In this document: piece after piece, positions 40,027 to 51,200 of the stretch
Position numbering within the stretch: the stretch's first letter is position 1
How the letters are laid out: each line of letters starts with the position of its first letter
NCBI GenBank assembly: GCA_024305405.1
Contig: JAKNDB010000089.1
Coordinates: 180,351-244,350, forward strand
DNA from: Dirofilaria immitis
Lineage: Eukaryota; Nematoda; Chromadorea; Rhabditida; Onchocercidae
Length of the DNA stretch: 64,000 nucleotides
Direction: 5' to 3'
Program-made: the position numbers and the translations under genes
The notes under the pieces: generated by a model
Database searches by the model: none
What the model was told of the DNA's origin: nothing
The model's input: the letters and a program-made list of their open reading frames with translations, nothing else

Positions 40027-42008
40027 ATAATTATATAATAATTATTGATTTAAAAATGCATTGTTAATTAATTTAGTTAGAATTAAATTAATTTCCATTT
40101 ACAATATGTTTGTTTCAGTGAATTAAAAATATCGATAATTTATTGATTGCAAGTGAAAAAAGATTTAAAAAGAAAAAGAATAAATAAAAGATTAAAAATT
40201 TAAAAACTTAAAAAAAATAAAATGAAGAGATTATGCCTTGGCTTCTATGCTTGCTCTTCTTGAATTAACTAACAATCAATGCGTAATTTAAATAGCCAAA
40301 TGATAGCATTTAAAATTAACGATTGAGAAATATGGCCAAGTATTTGAGAAAAATGAATGTCGTCATTTTTTTCTCTTTTTTCAATGTTGCAATTATTGGC
40401 CATATCAAAAGTTCTCTTTGCCTATCTGTCAATCAATAGCATACGTACATTCAAACAAACAAACTTATCTAATATTTCGAAAATCAAAATTTTGATAAGA
40501 AAAAATGTGATAAGAAAAAAAAGAAAAGTGTAAATTTTAAATATTTCCAAAATTTCCCACTTATTCTTATTTATTCATTTCTTTTTAAATACAAATATTA
40601 ATTTTTGAATGAAATATTCTTTAATCTGCATTCGAGAATCAGATTCAACTTTCATATGAAAACTTTCATATGAAAAACTTTTTAAAAGCTTTCATATCGT
40701 ATCTTCTCGTCCTTTTAAGTCTTTAAATCAGAATCTTTCCCAATTTTTTTCCCATCAAAAATTCTTGAATAATTCCTGGAACAAAAAAAAAAATTTTATT
40801 CATAAAATTAGATCAGGTGTATGGTGTATGATGAATTTATTATTTATTGCAAGAATTCAAAATGATAAATTTACTTAAATTAAAATGATAATTATCATAT
40901 TTCCAAAAAAAAGAGTTATATTATTATCATTTTTTAATTAAATCATGTATGGATCTTTTATTTTCTATCATCTATCGGCTTAAATCGTTTTTTATCATTC
41001 TTGTTGAATTAATACTTTAAAATCTCTCTGCAAGAAAATTAAATTATTAATATTCTTGTTATTTAACATTTGTTGCCAAGAATTTTTGCATTATTAGTTT
41101 GCTCAATTTTAAAATTAAAAAAATAAGAAAAGAAGCAAAAAGAGTTTATCATTTATTCTAACGCTAAGATATTTTTATCAGATAAATTTTATCAGATAAA
41201 TGCTATCATACTTTTGCAATTAAAGTATGTGATATAAAAAATTTAGCATTTAATAAAATTTATCAAACATTTGATAATAAAAGTGATTTTTTCAAATGAA
41301 AAATCATTTTTCTAAAAAGTATTAAATCGCTTTCCTCTAAAAATATTCAAAATTTAATTTCACATTATAATCCAAAGAATAAAATCATTTGCTTAAAATA
41401 ATCCAAAATGTAAAATTATTTGCTTAAAAAGTATTAAATCAGTTCTTCTAAAAAATATTCAAAATTTAATTATTTCCTATCTAACATGAAATATGCGAAA
41501 ATATCAATCATAAAAGTATTGATAAAATAAAAAAATTTCTGTCAAAAATAATTATTATTCATAAAAGATGAATTTACACATAAAATAATATTATGAAATT
41601 TTTAAGCAAAAAGAAAAACTCAAATACCATATAAACTAAATTGATCGCTTATCTTTTTATTCATTTATATCAATGATAAATAATTAATCAATTAACTAAG
41701 TTAATTGATTAAATTGTGGCGCAAAATTCGAACCAAAATGTTTAATGAACCAAAAAAGAAAAAACAATTTCATAATATAATCAATGTAAACAATATGTAC
41801 GACATCAATTTTCAAAAATAAACAAACAAAAAATGATGAAATTTAATTTAGATAGCATAAACATTTGAGTTTATCAAAATTAAATTCTTTAGAAATTTAA
41901 ATATTAAAAGAATTCGAGAATTAAAATCTAGCATCATTAAATGGACGAGAATTTTAAAACGATTAACATAATATCATTTAAAGATGAATTTCATATGGTA
42001 TGCACTGT

Positions 42009-42014
42009 CCTCAG
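42009..42014 (+). promoter_or_regulatory. Candidate trans-splice acceptor upstream of the small secreted peptide gene
   Basis: GTCCTCAG ends at 42014, three bases before the ATG at 42018. This spacing is typical of spliced-leader acceptors in nematodes. It could instead be a cis acceptor for an unseen 5' exon. Confidence 0.5.
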
Positions 42015-42017
42015 CAA

Positions 42018-42940
42018 ATGACAACTTTGTCATTTATTTTTTTGCTTTTCTTGGCTTCTTTTTTGCTAATAGCCTAGGCCCAATTTTATTTAACGAACAG
42101 TAAGTTTTTCCTTTTTTTTAATGAAAGATTTAATTATATTCGTATTTATTTACTGCTCAATAAATTGAGGAAAGTTTTAGAATTTTAAATTTTACTAATA
42201 AATTAATTAAACTTCTCTTCCTCTCTCTTTTACACTCTATCTCTCTCTCTGCTCTCTCTTTTACAATAATACAGTAATTTGTATTTTTCAAAAATATTCT
42301 ATTTTTATTTTTATTTGGACAAATTCCAACGATTATTTCCGAATTATTATTTACTTATTATCATATTTTAAAGGAAATCTTTCTTATCTCTTTTAATTAA
42401 TTTTAAATTATCTAATCCTAAGACAAAATTTTTTCTAGCAATAGCCAAGAATATAATCCTAGGCTATTTGTTTCTAGCAATAATCAAATATATAATTTTA
42501 TTTTGATTATGCATAATATTTTGATTGTTTTTTTAATAGTTATATCTCAATTTTTGACAATTAATCAGGCATTATTTTTAATGCTAAGTATTCCTGAGAT
42601 ATTTTTGCTCGAAAATATTTTTTATCTTTCCAGGCCTAATTTTTATTTTTATTTATTTCGTTATCATTCTGTTATCAATTTTTTGTATCATGGATAATTC
42701 TGATTATTGCTAAATTTTTTTCTTTGTTACCTATTTTCGAGAATTAGAAATCAATTGATTTATCGTTTGGGGTAAATTTAGAATTGCAAACTATTCGTTG
42801 CTATTAATTTTATAGTAACTAACTCACTTAATAAAAATATGCTTTTTCAATCTTTTTTATCTTTTTTCAGGCCACATGTATTAAATATTGAAATAATAGC
42901 CTTAGACCTATTTCAATCAATTGGCTTATTATTGCATTAA
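42018..42940 (+). CDS. Small secreted peptide, unrecognised family
   Basis: Two exons, 42018-42099 and 42871-42940, with a GTAAGT donor and TTTTTTCAG acceptor that join in phase (CA|G). The product would be about 50 residues: a hydrophobic signal-type N-terminus (MTTLSFIF, then an F/L/A-rich core ending near FFANS), then LGPILFNEQPHVLNIE and IIALDLFQSIGLLLH before the stop. AATAAA follows 7 bases after the stop. The frame is continuous only if one T is restored in the T7 run at 42037-42043, the same kind of loss seen in neighbouring genes. Without it, exon 1 stops after 19 residues. The mature part has no cysteine. I recognise no family. Signal peptide, splice signals and polyadenylation site together support a real gene; function is unknown. 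Confidence 0.5.
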
Positions 42941-42946
42941 ACTTTC

Positions 42947-42952
42947 AATAAA
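42947..42952 (+). terminator. Poly(A) signal AATAAA
   Basis: Canonical hexamer just after the stop codon of the small secreted peptide gene. Confidence 0.55.
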
Positions 42953-43372
42953 TCAAAAATATGTAACTAAAATACAAACATTTATGATCAATCCTATTGC
43001 TAATAATATTCGATCTGTTGTAATTTCTTGATAAAAAATTTATTAAATTTTTATATCAAGAAATTACAAATGCCTTTTTTAAATATTAAATTCATATCAA
43101 TTTTTATCTGTTATATTAGTACAACCAGATATATTTTCTAGAAATATTTGACAGGTGATTTTGGCATATGTTTATTAAACATAGTAATAATTAATTATCA
43201 TTCACTAAATAATTTTTCCGTCCTTTTCTAGAAACTTTTGAAAAAGTATTTTTTTTTGAAAAATAAATTGCTAACTTTCTCTTAACTTATTTTTGCTTTT
43301 ATCATTTTATCGAAGAAACAAAAAAGACCCGAAAAGATATTTGTTGCTTACAATCTTAATTATATTAGATCA

Positions 43373-43695
43373 GAAATAGATATATCTCTTAAATTCGAAT
43401 ATTATATAGATTTAAGATTGAGAATAGATTATAATTTTCTAATCAAAAATGAATAGATATATCTCTTAAATTCGAATATTATATAGATTTAAGATCGAGA
43501 ATAGATTATAATTTTCTAATCAAAAATGAATAGATATATCTCTTAAATTCGAATATTATATAGATTTAAGATCGAGAATAGATTATAATTTTCTAATCAA
43601 AAATGAATAGATATATAATTTTCTAATCAAAAATGAATAGATATATCTCTTAAATTCGAATATTATATAGGTTTAAGATCGAGAATAAATCAGAT
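43373..43695. repeat. 77-bp tandem repeat
   Basis: Copies start at 43374, 43451, 43528 and 43605. The fourth copy is cut short after about 30 bp and a fifth begins at 43635. The unit starts GAATAGATATATCTCTTAAA and copies are nearly identical, so the array is recent. It lies immediately downstream of the collagen gene. Confidence 0.95.
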
Positions 43696-43777
43696 TTTTA
43701 TTATGTAAAAGTTTTGCTTTATATTTAAATGTTGACATGAAGTTTGAGAAATTTTATGGAAGGATAATTTGATAACA

Positions 43778-43783
43778 TTTATT
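43778..43783 (-). terminator. Poly(A) signal AATAAA for the collagen gene
   Basis: The minus-strand hexamer lies 24 bases after the collagen stop at 43807 in the restored frame, a typical spacing. Confidence 0.5.
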
Positions 43784-43806
43784 GAATTTGTATAAACGAC
43801 AACAAA

Positions 43807-45493
43807 TTATGAAAAATTTTGAAGAGAAAATGAAATTATTATAAATTTTCTATTTAAGGAGAGAACCGGACCGGTTCTTGGTGGAGGACAATGGTCACAT
43901 GAACCAGGTTGTCCTGGTGGTCCTCTAGGCCCTGGTGGTCCATGTGGTCCCGGTAAACCGTCCACACCTTCTCTCCTGGATCGCCTGGCGGTCCTGGTGG
44001 TCCTGCTTTGCCTGGTTGACCGTCTCGTCCGGGAGGTCCAGGAGGTCCTAAAATTACTTTTATTTCATCGCTTGCATTCGAATTTTGAAAGAGTAAAAAA
44101 CGTGAGAATATGAATTTGTTGTAATGCGATACCTTGAGGTCCAGGAGGTCCAGGAGGTCCTGGTGGACCAGGTGGAGCACCATTTATAATCTTTCCCGGT
44201 TCTCCTGGAGGTCCTTTTTCACCCGGTAATCCTGGTGGTCCTTGCGGTCCTTGAGGTCCTGGTGGTCCTGGCAAACCAGGGGCACCATCAATTCCTATAA
44301 TAAGTGCTAAAGTCAATCAAAATCGTTGAAGAACATTTGTTGAAAGAATTTCCGAAATTACTTCTACTCTTTTAATTAAATTCCGAAAATTGCACGCATC
44401 ACCTGGAGTACCAGCATCTCCTTGAGGTCCAGGTAAACCTTTTGGTCCAGGAGGTCCAGGTGGTCCTGGTGGTCCAGGTGGACATTTTTGACACGGAGGC
44501 TTTGGGGGTGGTCCAGGAATCAGACTACCGTCACGACCCGGTGGTCCTGGATTACCTGGTCGTCCTGGTGCTCTGCAAAATTCTCCAGTGATTTTGCATT
44601 TTGCAAATATTGATTATTTTACTGATTAGAATAATCAACTTACGAGGTCACTAAAGAAAATCAAAAGGGTAAATTGATAATCTGTTATAAACATCAAGTG
44701 CCATTTAAAATTGAAAGAAATGCTATTGAAAGAAAAGAATAAAATTACTTTCAAAAAAAAATAAATAATTCCAACTTCTCGGATAATATTGAAATTAAAC
44801 CAAGTATGTACTAAAAAATAATCTGCTAACTGACCCAGGTCGTCCATCACGTCCTGGTGGACCAGGTGGTCCAGGTGGTCCAATTTGACATGTGCAGCAA
44901 TTTCCACCATTTGATGTATTTACATCTTGTTCCGCACGAATATTTCTCGTACCAGATTGACGTTTCTTACGTGAAATTGTAGTAATAGTAGCAGCAGAAG
45001 TAGTAGTACCAGTAGTTACAGAAGATGTAATCGTTTGCAATTGTAACATTTCTTTCCACATATCTCGAGAACGAATCTAAAAAATTTTTGATCAAATAAC
45101 TGTTTTAGTATATATTATTGATTATTAAGTAATCGTTTAATTTAATTTTTTTAAAAACAAAATTTTAATTTTAATTTGATTTTAGGTATTTAAAATTTTT
45201 AAAAATTTCATAAAATTTATTTAAGAAAAAAAGGAAAAGAAAAGAAATATTTCAAAATATATTTTGAATATGATTAAGATAAATTTTTTTCCTAATTAAT
45301 CGATTTAATCAATTTAATCAATTTTTACCTTACAATAATCAACTTCATTTTGCATAAATGATTGAACATTTTGTACATGACTGTAAATTATTGGTAATGT
45401 AATCACACAACACATCACCGATATTGTTGAAAATGCAACAGCTGCAAAAGCAATCGGCTTCAACGAACGACGCTTACGATCCGAAATATTCAT
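43807..45493 (-). CDS. Cuticle collagen
   Basis: Structural collagen of the nematode cuticle, secreted by the hypodermis; about 326 residues. Exons: 45329-45493, 44835-45076, 44403-44572, 44133-44294, 43807-44047. Order of parts: [10 protein letters not shown] and one TM/signal-anchor ([20 protein letters not shown]) of the cuticle-collagen N domain, linker with furin-type site RKKRQ, cysteine cluster NCCTCQ, Gly-X-Y block, CQKC, a long Gly-X-Y block split by two introns, then [11 protein letters not shown] near the C-terminus. All phases agree. Exon 5 has lost one G at 43967-43968: as written it runs into EKVWTVYRD, but one more G restores [15 protein letters not shown] and the CDHC motif. 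A TTCAG acceptor lies 14 bases before the ATG. After CDHCPPPRT the restored frame has a tail of about 20 residues, longer than usual; a second base loss there would shorten it. Confidence 0.95.
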
Positions 45494-45584
45494 TTGAAGT
45501 TGAAATTCTGAAGCAATAAATTTGATATGAATAAATGATAATAATGATAATATAATGATAATATGTGAGTATCAAATACGAATT

Positions 45585-45714
45585 GTAGATAACAAACAAT
45601 AAAATTTAATAGAAAGGTCGCAGCAATAACAATGATATATAATTCATAGTTTATTTACTTCTCGAATGCTAATTTTTTATCAATTGATTATATTATTGTT
45701 TGTTTGTTATCTAC
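45585..45714. repeat. Inverted repeat upstream of the collagen gene
   Basis: GTAGATAACAAACA at 45585-45598 is perfectly complementary to 45701-45714 across about 100 bp; the right arm continues with a 4-base insertion. It lies about 90-220 bp upstream of the collagen start. Confidence 0.5.
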
Positions 45715-45719
45715 AGTAA

Positions 45720-48270
45720 TCAATTTCATTTTTTTAGTATCCTCCCTATTACGGTAGTAATCCTTTTTTAGTTAAACAATTTAAAAAATTTTTTTTCGTT
45801 CAATAAAATAAATAAATAAAAGAAATAAATAAAAATTAAAATCAATCAAAAATTTTTCTAACTTAAATTTGAACAGATAATGAAATAGTAAATATAAGCT
45901 TATTTTTACGAATCAAATTATTATAGAAAAATAAAAACTTTTATTCTTGCTGATATTTATAATTATAGATATTTTTGAAAAATTTATCAAATGATCAATT
46001 CATATTTTAAATAAATATTATGCACTATCAGCTAAAAACTATTTTCAAAAATTATGCAAAATTTTATTCATCCAAATTTATCATAATTTGCTTAAATGCT
46101 TTATCAAAGAAATAAATAAATAAATATTTACCAATAAATAAATAAATTGATTGAATATTTGAAATTTTATTTATCCGAATTTATCATAATTTGCTCATAT
46201 ATTTTACCAAAGAAATAAATAAACAAATAAATAAATATTTGCCACGAAATAAATAAATTGATTGAATATTTGATAGAAAAAAAAACCTAAATGAGCATTT
46301 TAATCTAATCAATAATAGACGAAAATAATAATCGTAATGCTGGAAAAAAAAGATAAAATTAATCAAAAATTTTTTTAATGAATTAAAAATTAGAACAAAA
46401 TTGATTTTACTCAATTTCATATTATATTTTAAAAAAAAATCTGCCAAGTTCTTTTTCTTTATTCGTTAAATAATTAAAACTTTTTCAAGTTCTTTAATCA
46501 GTAACCAATCATACCACGCTATCATACAGGAATTCATTTTAATTACTTTTTTTTTCAATTTTCTTATATATTTATTTGTTTGCAACTATTTGTACAATTT
46601 ATGATTTTTCTCGAAGAAAATCCTACAATGTAATAGATCACAAACAAACATTTAGCAATTCACTTATTCAACTATACATGATCAATTCATTTATGATTAA
46701 TGATTAATTAATTTCGTTAAAAAAATGATTTTTCATTTATGATTACGAAAAGTTGAGAAAGAAAGAAAAGAATTGACCTATTTTAGAAATTCTTTTAATT
46801 TAATGATAAATTTAATTCCACATAGCAAAAGAATAAGCATAATTGGAATTTAAATAAAAGAGCAAAAAAATGATAATTTAGATGATTAGAATTTAAAACA
46901 GAAATACATCAAATTAGAAAAAAATTAATACGAAAATATATCTTAAATAAACATTAGAATTTAATATAGAAATACAATCAAATATAAGTTTTAAATGTAC
47001 ATAAAATCAAAATAATAATAATAGAAGTACTAATTACTAATCAATAAAATTATTTAAATTTAAAACTAATCAATAAAATTAATTCCAAACTCGATACATT
47101 TAATTTCCTATTTTTGATTAGAAATTTAAAAATAATAATATTTCAAAGATTCGAATAAAAATTTTCTTTAAATGTCTATAAATGAAATCATTTTAAAATT
47201 TGATAAATTTTTTTCCATACGGAAATAAAATTAAAATAATAAAAGTTGATAATTAGGAAGTAACAATTGGAAAATAAAATTAAAATGACTAAAGTTGATA
47301 ACTGGGAAGTAACAGTTTAAATACCACAGTGCTGATGTTGAGCTATTCTCGTTTGTAGTATAATATAATAGGTCAATTAAATGATACATGTCTTTCGATT
47401 CTTGTCGAGAAATGTCGACCTATATTTTGCTTCACTTTTAAGAGACGGCAATAGAGACAAAAAGATGGTGATATCGAGAATTGCTCAGAATTATTTCCTT
47501 CGAAAAGTAGGTCATCTTCTCATAAATCATTTCCAATATATGATTATATAATCATTCTTGGAAAAAATAAAATGCTTTTTTTTCTCTCCAGTATAATTAA
47601 GTTAATGGCATTTGAAGATTTAAATGATTATGTTCATAATGTGATATAGGCTATTATTGATCCCATAAACAAATGAATAGTTCAAATTTTATTTCATATT
47701 TCAATTATGTTATAATAGCACAATTTAAAGGAATAGTTTCTTATTTTTTTGTAACCAAATCATCGAATTATGAATTTAGTTAACCAAACAGCATCAAATG
47801 ATCTCATATTAGTTCAGAAGACATCAGTAGTTTTGACAAGTATGATTTAGTAGATATGAAAATAAACTGAAAAACTACAAAATTCGGTTATCAAATCGTT
47901 CCATTTTATTTGTAACTTTAGCTAGATCGAATTTTGTTCATATGATTAATGTTTAACCAGAATTTTAAATTTAAAAACAAAAATTTTATACTGCATTTAA
48001 AGGACATTTTTCTAGAGTTTGAAAAACAAGCATAACAAATAATATAAAACCAAAAATTATAATACAATATAGTACAATAAAAGAAATTGATCGTTTTAAA
48101 ATTTCACCCATACAATAAGAGGTAGATTTTTCTTAATATGCAATTAAATTTTCTTAATTCATATCATTTAAAAAAATCACAGAAAAATATTATTTAAAGA
48201 AATATGCATTTAAAAAAATTATCTAAATTGTTCAATTTTTGATAGGAATTATTTCAAAATTGATATGTTT
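45720..48270. other. Intergenic, no gene seen
   Basis: Between the collagen promoter side and the SKI3 3' end. Mostly AT-rich. A segment of higher GC at about 47320-47480 contains complementary heptamers ATAGGTC/GACCTAT about 45 bases apart around a short GTCGA/TCGAC palindrome. No supported coding exon. Confidence 0.55.
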
Positions 48271-48279
48271 GATAAAGAC

Positions 48280-51200
48280 TTAAATTTCATTATCAATTTG
48301 AGAAGTCGTTCCCACAGTTTTCGATGCATGATATTGCTCAACACGCAATGCCAACAAATCGCATAACCGCTAAAAGTTCAGAAATTTAATTCGTAAATGA
48401 TTAATATTATGGAAAAATTTTTACTTTACATCATTTATAATATTCAGAGATAAACCTGGACACTATCAATTCTTGTTACCATTATTTGTTACGGTACCTG
48501 GATACTATCAATTCTTGATATCATTACTTGTTGTGATTTAAAATTTCAATGCTATATACTTTATACTGCTAATCCTCTCAATTCATCATCATCTCACGGC
48601 AATTAATGCTTCATTAAACGAAACTATTTTTCCAGTGTTTCAAAAGTTTTGTTAAAAGATTTAAAAAAGAAAAAGAAGAAAAGATGTATATTTTTTGAAT
48701 TCAATAAAAATATCATACCTTTGACATATTATCATATCGTACAACAGTTTTCTCACCCTGTTCCTCAGTTATATTATATGAAAATTCATCATTTTCATCA
48801 TCTTGCTTACATGCAGGGTAAACAAGAACAATCTGATGACGTGGTCTTATATCATGTAGAACATTAACGAAATTATCATCCAGTTTCTATAAATTAATAA
48901 GAAATCATCGAATGCTTTAAAATCTTCTAAGGAACTTCATCTCTTGCAATAATTTTGCTAGAAACAGATATTTCCAATGATATTATGAAATTTCGGAGTA
49001 AATCTTTTCATAAAATTCCAAACTAATTCATGATTTGAAACGATTGCTCATTCAATCATTCATATAACTTAAAGACTTAGGATAAAGACTTTTCAGTGTC
49101 TAATATTTTAGTGATCTTCGGCAAAAATGAGGTGAAATTATAACTAAATGTAGTCAATTTAACTAGAGCTGATTATTCTTTAATCACAGTGCAAATACAA
49201 AAAAAATTTCTTGATTCATAAGCGAAAATAAATTATGAGTAATAGCAATTTGAACTATAAAATTTAAAGCCACAATTTTCACAACTCTTCCGTACGACAT
49301 AGGTTTATGTTATTAATGATTGGCAATAAAATGAAAAAAAAGAAGCACTCGTTTTTCTTAAAATGCCTACTTTCTCGAAATAAAGAAGAGCAGCAACTAA
49401 AAGAGGAATTTGTATTTTATTTTTCGAATTCATTGAAATAGCACGAAAGCGTTCGATATCATTTTGTTCGACAGCAGAGAAAAGGTTCGCATAGATCGAA
49501 CATTCGAGCAATAATTTTTCTGTAATTGTTCTGAGAAATAAGTTATTACTTATTTTTTTATCTTAATTTACTAATCAACGACATATTAAGACATTATTAT
49601 TTTTCAATACAATTTAGGGCAAACTCATAAAATCATTCGTTTTTTCTATCACCTTCTTTTCTATCATAAATTATCCTTTCTTTTATCACCTACAAGAAAA
49701 AATGAGGACAAATAATAATGTTGTAGTCGAAAATCAAAAAGTATTCAAAAATAAATTAATTTTAATGCTGGGTATTTAAATGAAGTTGAGATAATATAGT
49801 TGATAAATAATAAAGTTGATAATCAAAATAAATACTTTTAGAATTATGAATAGCCGAAGTTAACTTAATTTTTAACAAATACTAGAAAGTAATAAAAGAA
49901 ATTTATTTTCATCATATCTATCAAACTTTTTCATTTTTCAATTTATTTTAATCAAAAATTATTATATGAATTCATTTAAATTTTAACCTCATCAATACAT
50001 AAAATAGAATTTTAACTTTAAAATAATATCCGACGGAATTACAATAACGTATTCTTCTAATATAAAACTAAAGACTTATCATTCGACAACTACTAGAGAA
50101 AGAGTAATCGAAGATTTTGAATAATTATTAATAAAAATTAATGAACAAACCGTAAATCTGAAGTGTAGTTGATGAATAGAGAACAGACAAATTTTGCAAT
50201 GCATCTACTTTTTCCAACAAATGTTGATTCCCGCTTCAATAATAAAAATAAAAAAATATTAGTATGGATGTAAATAAAACAAAAATTTCCACGAATTTTT
50301 TTAGAAGAAGGTAAATATTCTTGAAGAACACAAAATCCCAGGATCATTTTCCATTACACAGTTATGCTTTATTATCGAAAAATCATATAGACGCTTCCGA
50401 TATTTTTGAAAAATTGTAGAAGTTAGAATTGATGACCCTAAACATCTAAAGCAGTTTGTCGCTAACAGAACTGAAAATTTTACCTTCGTAATATTATTCG
50501 TTGTCTATGCAGTTTGCAAACATCCTCACTCGGCCAATCATGACAACAATTGATATAATGCATTGCATAATCCATATACCAAAAATGTTCAGCTAATAAA
50601 CTTACAAAGAAAATGAATTCATCAGTGCGTTTACTTACTCCTGAAGATAACTGCTTAGATAAATTTAAAAATATCTTTTCTTTAATTCAAGTATATAATA
50701 CCGTTAGAAAAGATTTAGAAAAATTCTCAAAAATATAACTAAAAGACATAAATCAGCACGATTCAGAGTTGAAGTGCCATAAAATAAATGTCAGCATATC
50801 GAGAATTTCATATCTTGAACTACATAAATAAAAAACAAACCAAGAATTTCATGAACGGATTCAAAATCGAACATTGTTGCATCATCAGATTGTTTACCTT
50901 CAGCCAAATTTTTCATCAAATAATATGTATACTTTTTCACCGCCAGTTCCTGAAATAAATCCATATCTAAATAAGGGACAACGATTTTTCCATATAAAAA
51001 GATAGTAAATCTTAGAAAATCATACAACGTAGTTTTTGAATACAAATTTTAAAACATCAAATATGCAAAAACTACAATTAAAATTATATGTTAACTTACA
51101 GTTGGTTTTAAAGTCAACGAATGTCTATATAAATCCATCGTATCATAATGATTTTCTGCTTCTGCCATTGTGGCCTGCAATAAATTATGCAATAAAATAA

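Larger units (their letters stand above)
29930..42010. other. Gene desert
   Basis: About 12 kb without an exon I can support on either strand. Open frames here are short and dominated by K, N, I and F codons, as expected of AT-rich noncoding DNA. It holds the minisatellites at 32120-32765, 37739-37870 and 39873-40026. Confidence 0.6.

Noticed and set aside
42100..42870. Open frame at 42503-42697 as an extra exon of the secreted peptide
   Set aside because: Direct joining of 42099 to 42871 is in phase and the intervening frame is low-complexity; no need for it.
44635..44910. Collagen-region frame reading [10 protein letters not shown]
   Set aside because: Shadow of the Gly-X-Y exon in another frame.
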